From the NCBI GenBank assembly GCA_947561585.1, contig CANNZV010001623.1, forward strand, positions 1-64,000: a DNA stretch of 64,000 nt, in the 5' to 3' direction. The position numbers and the translations under genes were made by a program. Origin of the DNA: Caprella mutica (lineage: Eukaryota; Arthropoda; Malacostraca; Amphipoda; Caprellidae). The notes beneath the pieces are model-generated. The model was not told the origin of the DNA and made no database searches. It saw only the letters and a list, made by a program, of their open reading frames with translations. Shown here one piece after another: positions 49,501 through 60,343 of the stretch (its first letter is position 1; the number at the start of each line of letters is the position of its first letter).

Positions 49501-50447
49501 TCCTCCCCAGAGGACGGTGGTCGTAAAAGGGTTGAGAGTATCTCTAGGAACACTATCTTTATTGAACTAAAAAAAATAAAATTATGCAAATAAAACAGGA
49601 TTTAAATCTAGGATCAAACCCTTATATAAGTATTAAAAACATACTTTTCGGGCAGTATGTATTTTGCAAACTAGAGTTATTAACATCTTAATAAATGAAT
49701 CATAGATGATTTTGTATCATATATTTTAATAGACTTAGAAATCTAGTAAGAGGTATATATTTTCTCTATACACAATATATATAGAATAAAACTAATAGAC
49801 ACAACGTTAACACCAAGCTCAGAAAATTAGGTTCATCTCACTTGTTTTTTAAGCTGTTCAAGCCATCTCTTCCCTCTTTTAGAACCATTGACTATTTCTT
49901 TCAAGGGACTAATTTAATTATTCCGTCTTCTGCCTGCGTTTGACAGGAAAAACGGGCCTTTTTTCCTCCTCAGGTATGTTTGAAGTTGGAGAGAACTGAA
50001 GAAGATTTCTCTACAAAAATTCTCCAATGTGACTGCTATTGGCTGAATTTTGTCAAGAAATGGTAAACTTTCACAGAGCCTAGCTATAATGGAGGCTCTG
50101 ATATAATTTACCCCCTAATCACTATAGGAATTAATTACGATTTTATTTATCTTTTGTGTAAAGTGATATCTCCCAAAGGTTTGAAATTCACTGCAATATT
50201 TCAAAGTAATTCTGACGTGGTTTCATATCAGAGTGGTATTATTTGACAATAAACTAATGCAAACTATGGGAGAGCAATAGAAATAAGTAGCCATTGGCAC
50301 ATCAAAAGAGCAATATGGTGTCCAGTGGCGCCTATCTCCAGAGTATTTATTGCTCAATCAGCAGATTGCCTGCATTATCTATCAGGTAGCACTTGTGCAA
50401 GAGGAAATTCGCTACGATTTTCTTTTACTTTAACTATTTCCACATAT
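46561..50447. other. Gene-free stretch
   Basis: It is AT-rich with no recognised gene or element. A (TTG)7 microsatellite lies at 47780-47801, flanked on both sides by CAAAGGTTTGTTG. Less AT-rich patches at 47090-47290 and 49850-50110 show no sustained frame. Confidence 0.45.
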
Positions 50448-52963
50448 TGGGACAACATTGTCCACAGAATCATTGCTACTTGGGATATCTCCTATAACCT
50501 ATATGATGAATTTAGATATTCTTTTAACTTTTACTACCATATATTTGCTATTTTTAATATAATCTTTCGAAATGATTAAGATCAATCGTGTTGATAATCC
50601 TTATATCCGTCTGTCAGTAGAATTTCCGTACTCACTCTCCGCTTGTAAATTATCACCATTCCACCTCGTAATTTCTCGACGCTTCTTCAGCACAAACCGA
50701 AGTTTATTTTATTTGAATCCTTGAGGAGACTGTAAGAGCTTGCTGTCGTAGCGCAAAGATTACGAGAACCAAGAGTCGTCACGACATAAGCTCCGTATGT
50801 ATTATTTACTATCAGCCGACAGTCGACTTAACCAGAAAGGCACATTCACCTGTAGTTAAATAATGCGAGATGATGGGTATGGTAATGTTATCACCCTGTA
50901 TACGGGGCAATAAACATGGAAATACATACGACATTTATCCTATGTTTGCAAGAAGCTATTTATTTCAGGGTATATATGTAACTCAAAATAGTTTTTTTTA
51001 AATCGATTATCAGCTTTTTGTCGTAGATATTCCGTGAATAACTCGGAAAATAAATAGGTAATTTATATGAAATTATGTCAAGAAATCCATCTATATATAA
51101 TTATGTACCTACCTTTTATTAACGCTCTGATTCACACTGCCTATTAAAAAAAAATTAAAAATGTGTGTAAAAAATAGATATATATATAACAGGTCGAGAG
51201 ATAAGTAACAATATAGTTCATGCAGTCAATTATAGTTTATTTACCAATAATGCATTTTTATTTCAGTACATTCCTCTACAATCTGCATGGTGCAATGCAC
51301 TACACAAACTACAATTGCGAATAAGTTTTTTCTTATTTCTTTATCTCAAAAACGTGACACTTAAGTAGCTACGTCAACCATAATTTTGATATATTTATAT
51401 AATAAATAAGTATATAATTCAATTAATTATCATTCAAAATTCATTCATTCTAATATTTATTCCAAAACAAATTATTATTTATTACAATAAAAAATACACC
51501 TATATATAATATAACTACTAGCTGTATACAACAGTAAAAGCAATACAATGGAATTATAATCATAAGCATATTGTCACAGTGGATATAATTATAAGCTTTT
51601 CTATTTTTAATTATGTAGAGATTTATTACTTAGTTTCTATAGCAAATACACTTAATATTATCCTGTTAATTTTTAACCATGATATACTTAATTAATTGTA
51701 ATTTATTTTTATTTTAAGAAGCAACGAGGAGAGTTTAAATGCCGTGGAAACAATTCCATATTGCATGCACGTGAATAACATAATATGTTTTATTGGTTAT
51801 TATGTGTTAATTCAGTATAAATAAGTCTTATCCACAATAAATCAATCTAACTATTATGAAAACACATAATTAACATGTGGTTATTCCATTTTAAAACCTT
51901 ATTTTAAAAATAACATATCAATTAGAATTTGTTTACATGTTTTAATTAACCACATCATATCCCATGTCAATTACCATACATATAACATATGTTAACCCCA
52001 CGTGATGTACCAAATCACCATGTAAAACCACATGTAATAAATATGGTATCCATTTCCAAAAAGTATACACGGTATACACATGATTTAAATGTGTAAGTGC
52101 CACATGGTATATGCAATACTGCATGGTATTGTTTGCAGGCAGGGTTTATTTAATTTATATGATAATAACTCTACAAATATTGAAAGTTTAGAGGGCTGAA
52201 TTAAGGATTGACTTGAGGAGAGAGTAGATGATCTAGAATTCTAGATTCCTGCATTCCTTATTTTGAGAGAATTTAGGGCGGAAATATACCCGGGAATGGA
52301 AATTCCTAATATACAACAGACCCCTTCCACACTTACTTCTGAGTGAGAATGGAATCGAAATATCCCGGTACGAATAGGTTATAATAGCTATAATAGTTTT
52401 ATTAAATATAATCAATTGAAAAATGCTTTTCTAAATTATAATTCATTAGATATTCTCTCCAAAGAGATAAATCATTTACACATTTCTATAGACCGATGCT
52501 CTAATAAATTATATTTATTAATTGAAAGCATGGCTTCCTAGCTCTTCGCCTCACAGAACCAATAACTGGAGTGAAAGATTGAAGAGAATCAGGGGAGCAA
52601 TAAATATCAGAGCAATGATGAACATAAGAGAAGTTCATGACAGTGACAAATTGCTTATTTACAGTAGAATTAAACCTACCAATCGGAAGTCGAAAATTGA
52701 AGTAATTCTCATATTTCATGTATTCAATTTCATATTTTATCACTATTCAAATGAGAAAAATATGAAGAAATAAAATATTTAGATGTTGTAATAGGTGAAA
52801 CTTCCACGTGCTGTAAAAGCACAATTTTTTAATACAATCATTATTTATTATCGAAAATGGTAGTGAGGATCCCAGGTAGCAATGATTTTCGGGCCAATGT
52901 TGTCCAGATGTTGTCCCAATACTTCCAATGTTGTCCCAAAACTTCCAATGTTGTCCCAAGAAA
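50448..52963. mobile_element. ~2.5 kb inverted-repeat element with GGGACAACATTG ends
   Basis: The left side reads ATTGGGACAACATTGTCCAC and then ATCATTGCTACTTGGGAT. The right side carries the inverse, GGTAGCAATGATTTTCGGGC followed by three CCAATGTTGTCCCA units. Order and spacing match in inverse, so these look like terminal repeats whose right copy has expanded. The interior has no transposase; its C(A/C)ACATG-rich part near 51940-52130 is noted only as composition. I could not identify a target duplication. Confidence 0.5.
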
Positions 52964-55546
52964 AATTGCTAACGGGGATATTTCATGAAAACAAAATTTA
53001 AATACTGGAAATACTCTGATCATATTTCTCACGAGTTCACGAGTTTCCATACAGAATTTTATCCGGTCCCTTTTGGAAGAAACACAGTCTCAAATTTCAT
53101 TGAAGCTTTTCCTTCCAGATTTGATGTAAAGAAGCAAATTGAATATCGAGTTGCAATCCCTAGAGTTAATAAGGGAACTGAGAAAATGTTTTGTGCTGCC
53201 TGCCTTCTTGTAGTATGAAATGCTATGTACCTCATATCTCATGTTCCTTTATATAAACTACATCAACATATCATCAACAAAGGATGGCAGCTAACAAGCT
53301 GTGTTCTTTGTAGAGTATCACATGGTATAAATCTTGAAGGAAGGTGATGCCTGTTTTCTAAAGAGAAATTTAACTTCATATAATTCTTGTTGCAGGGTCT
53401 CAAAAACAACTGATTTCGAGGAATATTAAACTGCAATTTTGAGTTGAATTTAGTAAGGCAAATAATTTCCATTTAAAATAATACCTTGATATCTTAGAAT
53501 TAGGTAATCATCCCTTGCCCAAGTTTGAATGTGTCGACTTTTTTGAAGGAAAACGTTTGGTTTTGAACATTTCCATAAACTCAAAAAAATGAAGGGATCT
53601 GTGATATCGAAACTTTTTTGATAAACCAGATCAATAACTAAATTATGTATGGGGTTCTCATTATTATTTGTATCTTTATGTTTACTTTTCTTGCACAACT
53701 TCTCTTTAATGAGTGAATGTAGACTGTAGAGTCCTTAGTAAGGAAGTAGCCTGTATACTGTATATTGAACAATTGTTCTTTAGACTGTTATGCATGTTCA
53801 TCAGTTTAAGAATATTAATTGCCATTTAATGGCAGACTAAAGAAAATTCAGGCTGCTTACTTGCTCAGGTCTCTACTCTCACTATGGAGGAGTGCTACTG
53901 TACTTTTGGCCAAATTCTCATATTATCCCATCCACAGCCACTCTTATACGAATTTCAATTTACTATTAGTATTATATAGAAATTGAAGCACATAACATTT
54001 GGGCATTTTAATCTTTGAATATAATATACTAAATCAAAGCTTGGTATAAATTTATAATCGCTGTTCTTTTAGGGTTATAACTTTATATAAATTCAGACCC
54101 GTTTGACTTTCCTAGAAGCAAAATTCTTTCTGTTATAACAGAAATGAATGACTTTCTTTAAAAGAGAATAAAAAACATACTAAGCACAGCACAGATATGA
54201 CAGGATTTCAAAGTTGTCAGAGAGAAACCCTATAACTCGAACTCTAAATCAAATTGGTACAGCAAATCACAAGACCACGACTTCTAAAATCAACCTACGC
54301 AAACCAAGTTTTCACAAAAAATGCTCGTTTGGTTCTACACAGATCTGGATTACATGGAAGATGCTTCCTCTTTTTTTTTGTCCAACCCCTACCTGTATAT
54401 ATTTCAAAATGATCTAATAATGTTTCAAGGTGGTTTATATCGAATGTATGAATTTATATTATATATATGAAATAAAAGTATCTCCTACATCTTAATTAAA
54501 TTCATGATGCAGATTTCAATGAACTGACGTCGAATTGAGGCAAATGATGTTTAACCAATTCTATGGATTAGTAAGTTGTATATAAGCTGAAGAAGTTATA
54601 ATTAGAATTATCTACTCACTCTATGCAAACATTTATAGACTATTCATATTCTTCGCTTTATGCAAATTAGAATCATGTTATAAACATAAATTTCTATTTA
54701 AAATAAACATGAAAGAAATTGAATAATATTTTTTGCAATAAATAAACATTCTGTATTGTATTTTTTTGTCGTGCCTCAGAGCTTCCCAAGTGGATTGCAC
54801 AGGTAATTCGATCAAAAGCATTCCTCTTTTATGAAAGTTGCTGCTGGCTTTGAAGTTATTTACTCAAAATTTGAGCGTTTATTAGATAGGGTTTATATGT
54901 AGAGTGGGAGTAAACGAAAACTGTTTGTTCTGTTTCACCCGAGAATTAGAAAAGTGTGATTCTAAGAGTCTATTCTATGTTATAAATTGATATACTAATA
55001 ATTAGAAATTTTCTTATCGTATAACTTGGATGTAATTCAAATGATGTGTATATTTGAAACTAATTGCTGCAAGTCAGTTAAAATTGACTGTTGTTTCTAT
55101 ATTTTTGTATATTATTACTTTTCTTACATTTATGGTTCTTAATTATTTTTTTGTATCACATAGAGGTAGCTATAACAATTTTCTCTGTCATTATTGTTAA
55201 TAAATAATCCTTTATTAAATGGTTAACTGGAACTACAACGCACATTGAATTTACTAGATCTACCAAGCAGTTAAAATGACTACTTTTCGAATTCTTATCA
55301 GTGAGATAGCGTTTTTTGAGCAAGAACTGGTGAAAGTAGCTATTGCCTGATGACACGTAGTTTGGGCCACGTCAGATTATTTCACAGCTTGTTGATTCTA
55401 AATTTTGTCAGTTGCAGTCAAAATGAATCTTTACAACTATTTAATCAAATACAATGATATTTTACACCATCATTATGTGTCTCATTTTATGAGAAAGGCA
55501 ATAATTTTCAAGTATCCATCAATAATGTCTTATGAATTACTTGACC
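52964..55546. other. Gene-free stretch
   Basis: Only short frames occur, none with a recognisable domain. A frame at 52985-53218 has fairly ordinary composition but no family resemblance. No repeat array was seen. Confidence 0.4.
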
Positions 55547-55605
55547 CTAGTCTCTAGACTTTAGACTCTAGACTCTAGACTTTAGACTCTAGACTTTAGA
55601 CTCTG
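55547..55605. repeat. TCTAGACTT/TAGACTC microsatellite
   Basis: About six to seven units of 7-9 bp (TCTAGAC with TTTAGAC variants) form an imperfect tandem run. Confidence 0.85.
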
Positions 55606-55785
55606 GATCGTTTAAGGTGAGAATGTAATGTATGAATTTTTTCAGGGCTTCAACTTGTCCTTTTATCTTATTTTTGGGTTTAATTGAAAAGCAAATTAGA
55701 CAGAAACCTAAGACATAAATTTAAACATCAAAGAGGAGATAAAAGGCAATGATTATTCAACGATAGAGCTAAGTGGAGGCAAGAA

Positions 55786-55830
55786 ACCGACCATCAGGAG
55801 TATATAATTATGACTGTTTAGCAGTTGGAT
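55786..55830. mobile_element. Fragment of the 17705 hairpin MITE family
   Basis: ACCGACCATCAGGAG (55786-55800) is identical to the arm of the element at 17705-17848. It is followed by a TGTTTAGCAG word that matches that element's end, but the segment is rearranged and lacks flanking repeats. Confidence 0.45.
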
Positions 55831-55954
55831 ACAATTATTCACTATTAAATTGTAATACCAAATAAAACAATTCGATCTGAAGGATAAACAATTTGCTGTG
55901 TTTACGAAGAAATTCTATTTTACATCAACATTATCATATACATTTTACTTTCTA

Positions 55955-56262
55955 TCTCTGCAATGAGTAATAAGATATTTTAGTACCTATACCTATTCCA
56001 TACCTATATCTTCAATGACTAATATGATATCTTCATACCTATACCTCTCCTATCTCTTCAATGAGTATTGAGTAATAAGATATCTCCATACCCTATACCT
56101 ATTCCATACCAATCTCTTCATTACTAAAAAATATCTTCATACCTATACCTATCACATACCTATATCTTCAATGACTAATAAGATTTCTTCATACCTATAC
56201 TTATCACATACCTATATCTTCAATGACTAATAAGATATCTTCATACCTATACCTATTCCTCT
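55955..56262. repeat. ~50-60 bp degenerate tandem repeat
   Basis: About five to six units combine TTCATACCTATACCTAT with CATACCTATATCTTCAATGA and CTAATAAGATAT. Length varies between units. Confidence 0.75.
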
Positions 56263-56498
56263 CCCATCTTATTCTTGGTGAGAATATTACTCGTTAATTA
56301 TCAACAATAGAATAGCTAGAGTGTTTCTCTGGCACATATGTCACTAGTATGTCTTTCTTGAAGATAAATTAACATAGTCATCCTTTATATAATTGACATC
56401 TAATTATTTATTAAAAGCGTATCTCCTGTCACTGTAACATGCATGTTAATAATTATATATTTGTTATATACAACGATAATGATCAGCTTGTACTGTAA

Positions 56499-56650
56499 GG
56501 GCCCGGTCACACGAACGTTTTTGGAGCGTTTTGAATGCTCCAAAAGCGTCGTGTAACATGGATTAATATGAAATGGGTTCAAACAATAATTATCTCAGAG
56601 TTAAAAACGCCGTGAAAACGCTGTGCAAAAACAGTCTTGTGACCGGGCCC
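56499..56650. mobile_element. 152 bp PIF/Harbinger-type MITE
   Basis: The ends GGGCCCGGTCACACGA and the inverse of GGGCCCGGTCACAAGA are flanked by TAA on both sides (56496-56498, 56651-56653). A three-base TWA duplication and GGGCCC-type ends are characteristic of PIF/Harbinger MITEs. Interior AAAAACG/CGTTTT words pair to form a hairpin. Confidence 0.85.
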
Positions 56651-57419
56651 TAAAAGAATAGTCTCCGCATGTCTATATTTCTGAAATCACAGTTTTCTAA
56701 TTTCCTATCACTTTCAAATCTTACAGAATTGTCGTCGTGTAAATATCTACAAGCATTAATTACATTTAATGAATTTTCTTTTTGGAAATGGGAAATTAAA
56801 GAACGTCAAATAATCATCATGGATACCTACACCACTCTTTGACAGTACAATATAAGGAATTTAACTTATATATTTATATTTAGTATTCCCGATAAATGAC
56901 ATCATTAATGTAAATGTGAATAATATAAAAAAAAGTATATGAGATCGAAGTGAAGGAATATATGAACAATAACATACAATATATACCTATTATATTTTAT
57001 GAAATTATAGATTTTATAATCACAAGATTAATCTATTCGATTAACAAAGTTATATTGCTATTTAAAATAATAATAATACATACTATATTTATATTATTGT
57101 GCTTGGATGAACTTTTCATCGTCATGTATTCCTTGCTTGAATTAAGTCCTTTCTATTGAATTGTGTATTTATTACGATACAATGGATATTATATAGCATC
57201 AGATATATATAGTCATCCCATTTATAATTGATATTCAATATTAGTTATGAAAGTTGTGTAATTTAATATTTCATTGAAATTAAATATATCTGGTTTTGTT
57301 ATTTCATCATAAAAAGTTTCTTTATTGTTTACTAATTTGAAGAATGAAAAAAAAAGATGTTATTTCTCATTTAAAAGATTGAAGAATCAATATTTTACTG
57401 TAGATAGAAGTGTGCAATA

Positions 57420-57590
57420 TGTCAAAAAAAATTATTAAAAAAAAAAAAAAAAAATTCATAAAACAATAATTTACGTCAAAATCATCATGAAAAAAAATAT
57501 GTCAAAGAAAAAATTATGTCAAAAAACAATAAATTATTATGTCAAATAACAAATATGTCAGAAAACAGTTATGTCGGAAAAACAATTTTC
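57420..57590. repeat. Degenerate ATGTCAAAAAA repeat with poly-A run
   Basis: ATGTCAAA(A)n words recur eight or so times at irregular spacing, together with an A run of about 18 near 57437. The array is low in complexity and non-coding. Confidence 0.6.
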
Positions 57591-58389
57591 GAAACACGTG
57601 AGCAATCAATCCTCTTTTAAATTGCAATATCAGGTGTCATATTTCATATAATCGATATCAAAAGAATATAAAAATGAAGTAGATCTTTCAAAGTTTCCAT
57701 GCCTATAAATTATTTATAGTGACAGTTTTATTAAACGTTGTTTTTGTTTATTTATTGTGTTCAATATAATGTGATATTGTACAGTTTAATAGAATTTTCA
57801 AATTGGGGTGCAAGTGTTCTTTAAAAATGTAAGTTACAAATTTAATTATTATATGTGATGTATAATTTGTATATATATTATACATATAATGGCGTTAAAA
57901 TACAAGTGTATAATATCATTTATTTTATAACACATTTATTCCATTTTAACTAACATCTTAATACAATTACCAGCCTTGTATAATAATAATTATTGTCATA
58001 TGTACTAATTAAAATATTTAACATATATTCCATTGTAAGTTTCTGTGAGCGTCATTTCTATAATTAATTATTAATAATTATAATCCACTAATTTATTTCC
58101 TGATTTATATATCTAAATTCACTGGCGTTAATTTATAATATGTATATAATTCTCTCACTTTAAAAACCATTAAACTTAATGCAAGTGTATATCATAGCAA
58201 TAGCTGCTTTCATTAGGATGTGATAAATCTTTAATTAATTTTCTGTGTTAGGAAGTCTGTCATTAGTGCGAGACTTTGATGGATTTATAGTACCGGAGAT
58301 ATGACTTCATTATAGAATTTGATTAATAGTCTTTGGCTTGGGGGTGTAACCTTGAAACTCCATGGAGATGAAACTCATGCTTTCTTGAA

Positions 58390-58579
58390 GGTACGTTTTG
58401 CATGCAGCGATTATTGCAAAGATCGCCCAGCAATAGGAATACGTTGAATTATAGATCGGCTATAATCGCTCGTTGTAAAACAGCTCCATAGGAATAGCAT
58501 TGAACTAGTGCTCAGAGATTAATACTGGGAGATGGTCACTGAGCGATGATCGCAACAATCGCTGCATGCAAAACAAACC
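58390..58579. mobile_element. ~190 bp hairpin MITE with GTTTTGCATGCAGCGATT arms
   Basis: GTTTTGCATGCAGCGATTAT at 58395 pairs with the inverse ending GCTGCATGCAAAAC at 58574, and GGT/ACC extend the arms outward. A further GATCG(C) with CGATGATCGC pairing lies inside. The plus-strand frame beginning at 58546 runs out of this element and is not a gene. No clear target duplication was found. Confidence 0.7.
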
Positions 58580-59001
58580 ATAAGCTTAATAAAATTCTAT
58601 TAATGTCATCTTGGAAACAGTGTCTGCACAATATTTGGATCTTTTTTTATTTAGAAATGCTGTTCTCATTATGCATTTGCAATATACCATACAATGTAAA
58701 ATGGAACAAAATATATTTTCTAGAGAGGTATCCAAAAGATTTACATTAGGAAAAAAGTGAATTAGATAAGACTAGATGATTCATTGCGTAGAATCCAGTA
58801 ATAGTAAGTCCAGTGCATGTCATCGTAGTGCTCTAATTATATACTGTCATAACTTCTTTAATATTTGTTCAATTTGAATCCAGTTGTCTTTAACGCAATT
58901 CCAAGACTTTAGAATATTATTTATTTTATAGGTATCTAACTGTCCAAAAACTCAACGCAAACAACTATTTTTTTTTAGCTTGAACAACACTTGTTGAGGA
59001 A

Positions 59002-59226
59002 ATGTTAGAAAATATTTTCCATTCGGAGGGTAATCAAACATTTGGGTTCAACATCTTTATGTTTTCCGAAGAAGTACATTTCCATATCTACGGTGGAGTA
59101 AACACTCTTAATTATAATTGTTATTACTGGTGCAGTACTAACCCTCACTGGACAGCAGGGATGACACTTCATTCACCTCGAACAACCGTGTGGGCGACCT
59201 TTAGGGATGGTGAAAATTTTCGGTGA
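59002..59226 (+). pseudogene. Fragment of a DDE transposase (Tc1/mariner-like)
   Basis: The 74-residue frame contains FMFSEEVHFHIYGGVN, CSTNPHW and LHSPRTTVWA in the order found around the first catalytic aspartate of a widespread insect group of Tc1/mariner-related transposases. The position normally occupied by Asp before Glu is a Glu here (SEE), so the key acid is changed. The upstream DNA-binding domain and the downstream second and third acidic residues are absent. The frame ends 170 bp before the gypsy element's LTR. No inverted repeats were seen. Confidence 0.55.
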
Positions 59227-59391
59227 CACTCTCATTGATAAAAGTGTTAAATGGTTATAATTTTCTCGATTTACTTGAGTCCTACTTACGATATTCTTTT
59301 TCCCTTTAACCAGATTGTGAACAATTTTTCGTCATGCAAATCTTACCTCATTATTAACTCTGATATACCCTTTAACACCATATATTTAATA

Positions 59392-59396
59392 CTATG
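59392..59396. repeat. Target duplication, left, CTATG
   Basis: CTATG directly precedes the left LTR and recurs at 63674-63678 directly after the right LTR. This is a perfect 5 bp duplication. Confidence 0.9.
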
Positions 59397-59590
59397 TGTT
59401 TGATGTTAATAAGTTCCCGAGTCAATCCTTATTAATATATTCTTCAGATGAACAAAAAATAACATAAATTCTTAACTGAAAAGACATCTTATATGGAGCA
59501 ATCTCGTATCCACAATACAAACGATATGTTCCGAATTAATATATTATTATTGTTTAATACTAACTTATATAAAATTCACATAATATCACA
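59397..59590 (-). repeat. 3' LTR of the gypsy element
   Basis: This 194 bp LTR runs TGTTTGATGT to ATATCACA on the plus strand and looks identical to the right LTR. In element orientation it starts TGTGATATTATG, and a TATATAA word lies close to that start. Confidence 0.9.
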
Positions 59591-59602
59591 ACTCCTTCCT
59601 TT
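59591..59602 (-). promoter_or_regulatory. Polypurine tract
   Basis: The minus strand reads AAAGGAAGGAGT directly before the TGTGAT start of the 3' LTR, the expected plus-strand priming site. Confidence 0.8.
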
Positions 59603-59668
59603 AAAGAAAGAAATCTAAATTTCCTTTGTAATCTTTCCAGTATTTGGAATCGTTTTATTTTATCAGTT

Positions 59669-60343
59669 TCAGTCCTCAATATTCCCAAGTACAGGTTTTA
59701 TATATTTACGATTCCTACAATATAATTTACCACTTGCTAATTTGATCAGATAATCTCTATATCTTCCCTTTCCAACTATCTCTCCAATATTCTCCCACTT
59801 TTTGTTGATGGGATTTTGTAACCAAACTTTATCATTAATATTCAGTTGTCGTAATGGTTTAGCTGTTTTGTTATAATTTTCCTCTTTTTTCCTTTGGATG
59901 TCGCTCATTTTCCCATTGTAGATTTTCTCTTGTGTGGACCAATTTCTGTCAAAGCTTTTATGGTGAGCAGGTACATTTGATCGGAGTGGTTGTCCGTATA
60001 CAACCTGTGCTGGGGATAAATTTCCATATCTTGGTGTATTCCGGTACTCTAATAAAGCGATAAGGAATTCTTCTGATTCGATGTTTTCATTTATGGTTGT
60101 CTTGGTGATCAAATTTTCCATAGCTTTTACGGCTGCTTCTGCATGACCATTTGATTGAGCATAATAAGGTGTAGAAGTGACGTGGTTAATTCCAAACTTT
60201 TTAAGGAATTGTTGAAATTCTCTTTTGACGTGCTCTCCTCTTGGTTTTTTCAATACCTTGATGAGATGAATGTAATTTGATGAATACTTCCTTTCTTGCT
60301 TCTTTAGGAACAATGTTTCTTGATCCGAATAGTAGTACACCAT
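59669..60343 (-). pseudogene. Integrase C-terminal part, out of frame with gag-pol
   Basis: The frame holds 224 codons, but only residues from about 41 on are integrase; the first 40 overlap the gag-pol 3' end in another frame, so the first Met is not a real start. REFQQFLKKFG, then TSTPYYAQSNGHAE (Glu69 is the third catalytic acid) is the end of the DDE core. Residues 150-224 form the C-terminal domain, with KVWLQNP and RYRDYLIKL...RNRKYIKP. The zinc-binding cysteines and the first two catalytic aspartates are missing upstream. It ends in the normal way about 80 bp before the polypurine tract, so the 3' end is intact. Confidence 0.8.

Noticed and set aside
51940..52130. Cluster of CACATG/CACGTG-like E-boxes as an enhancer
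   Set aside because: The words are short and expected in this AT-rich, CA/TG-biased stretch, and no gene or conserved spacing supports regulation.
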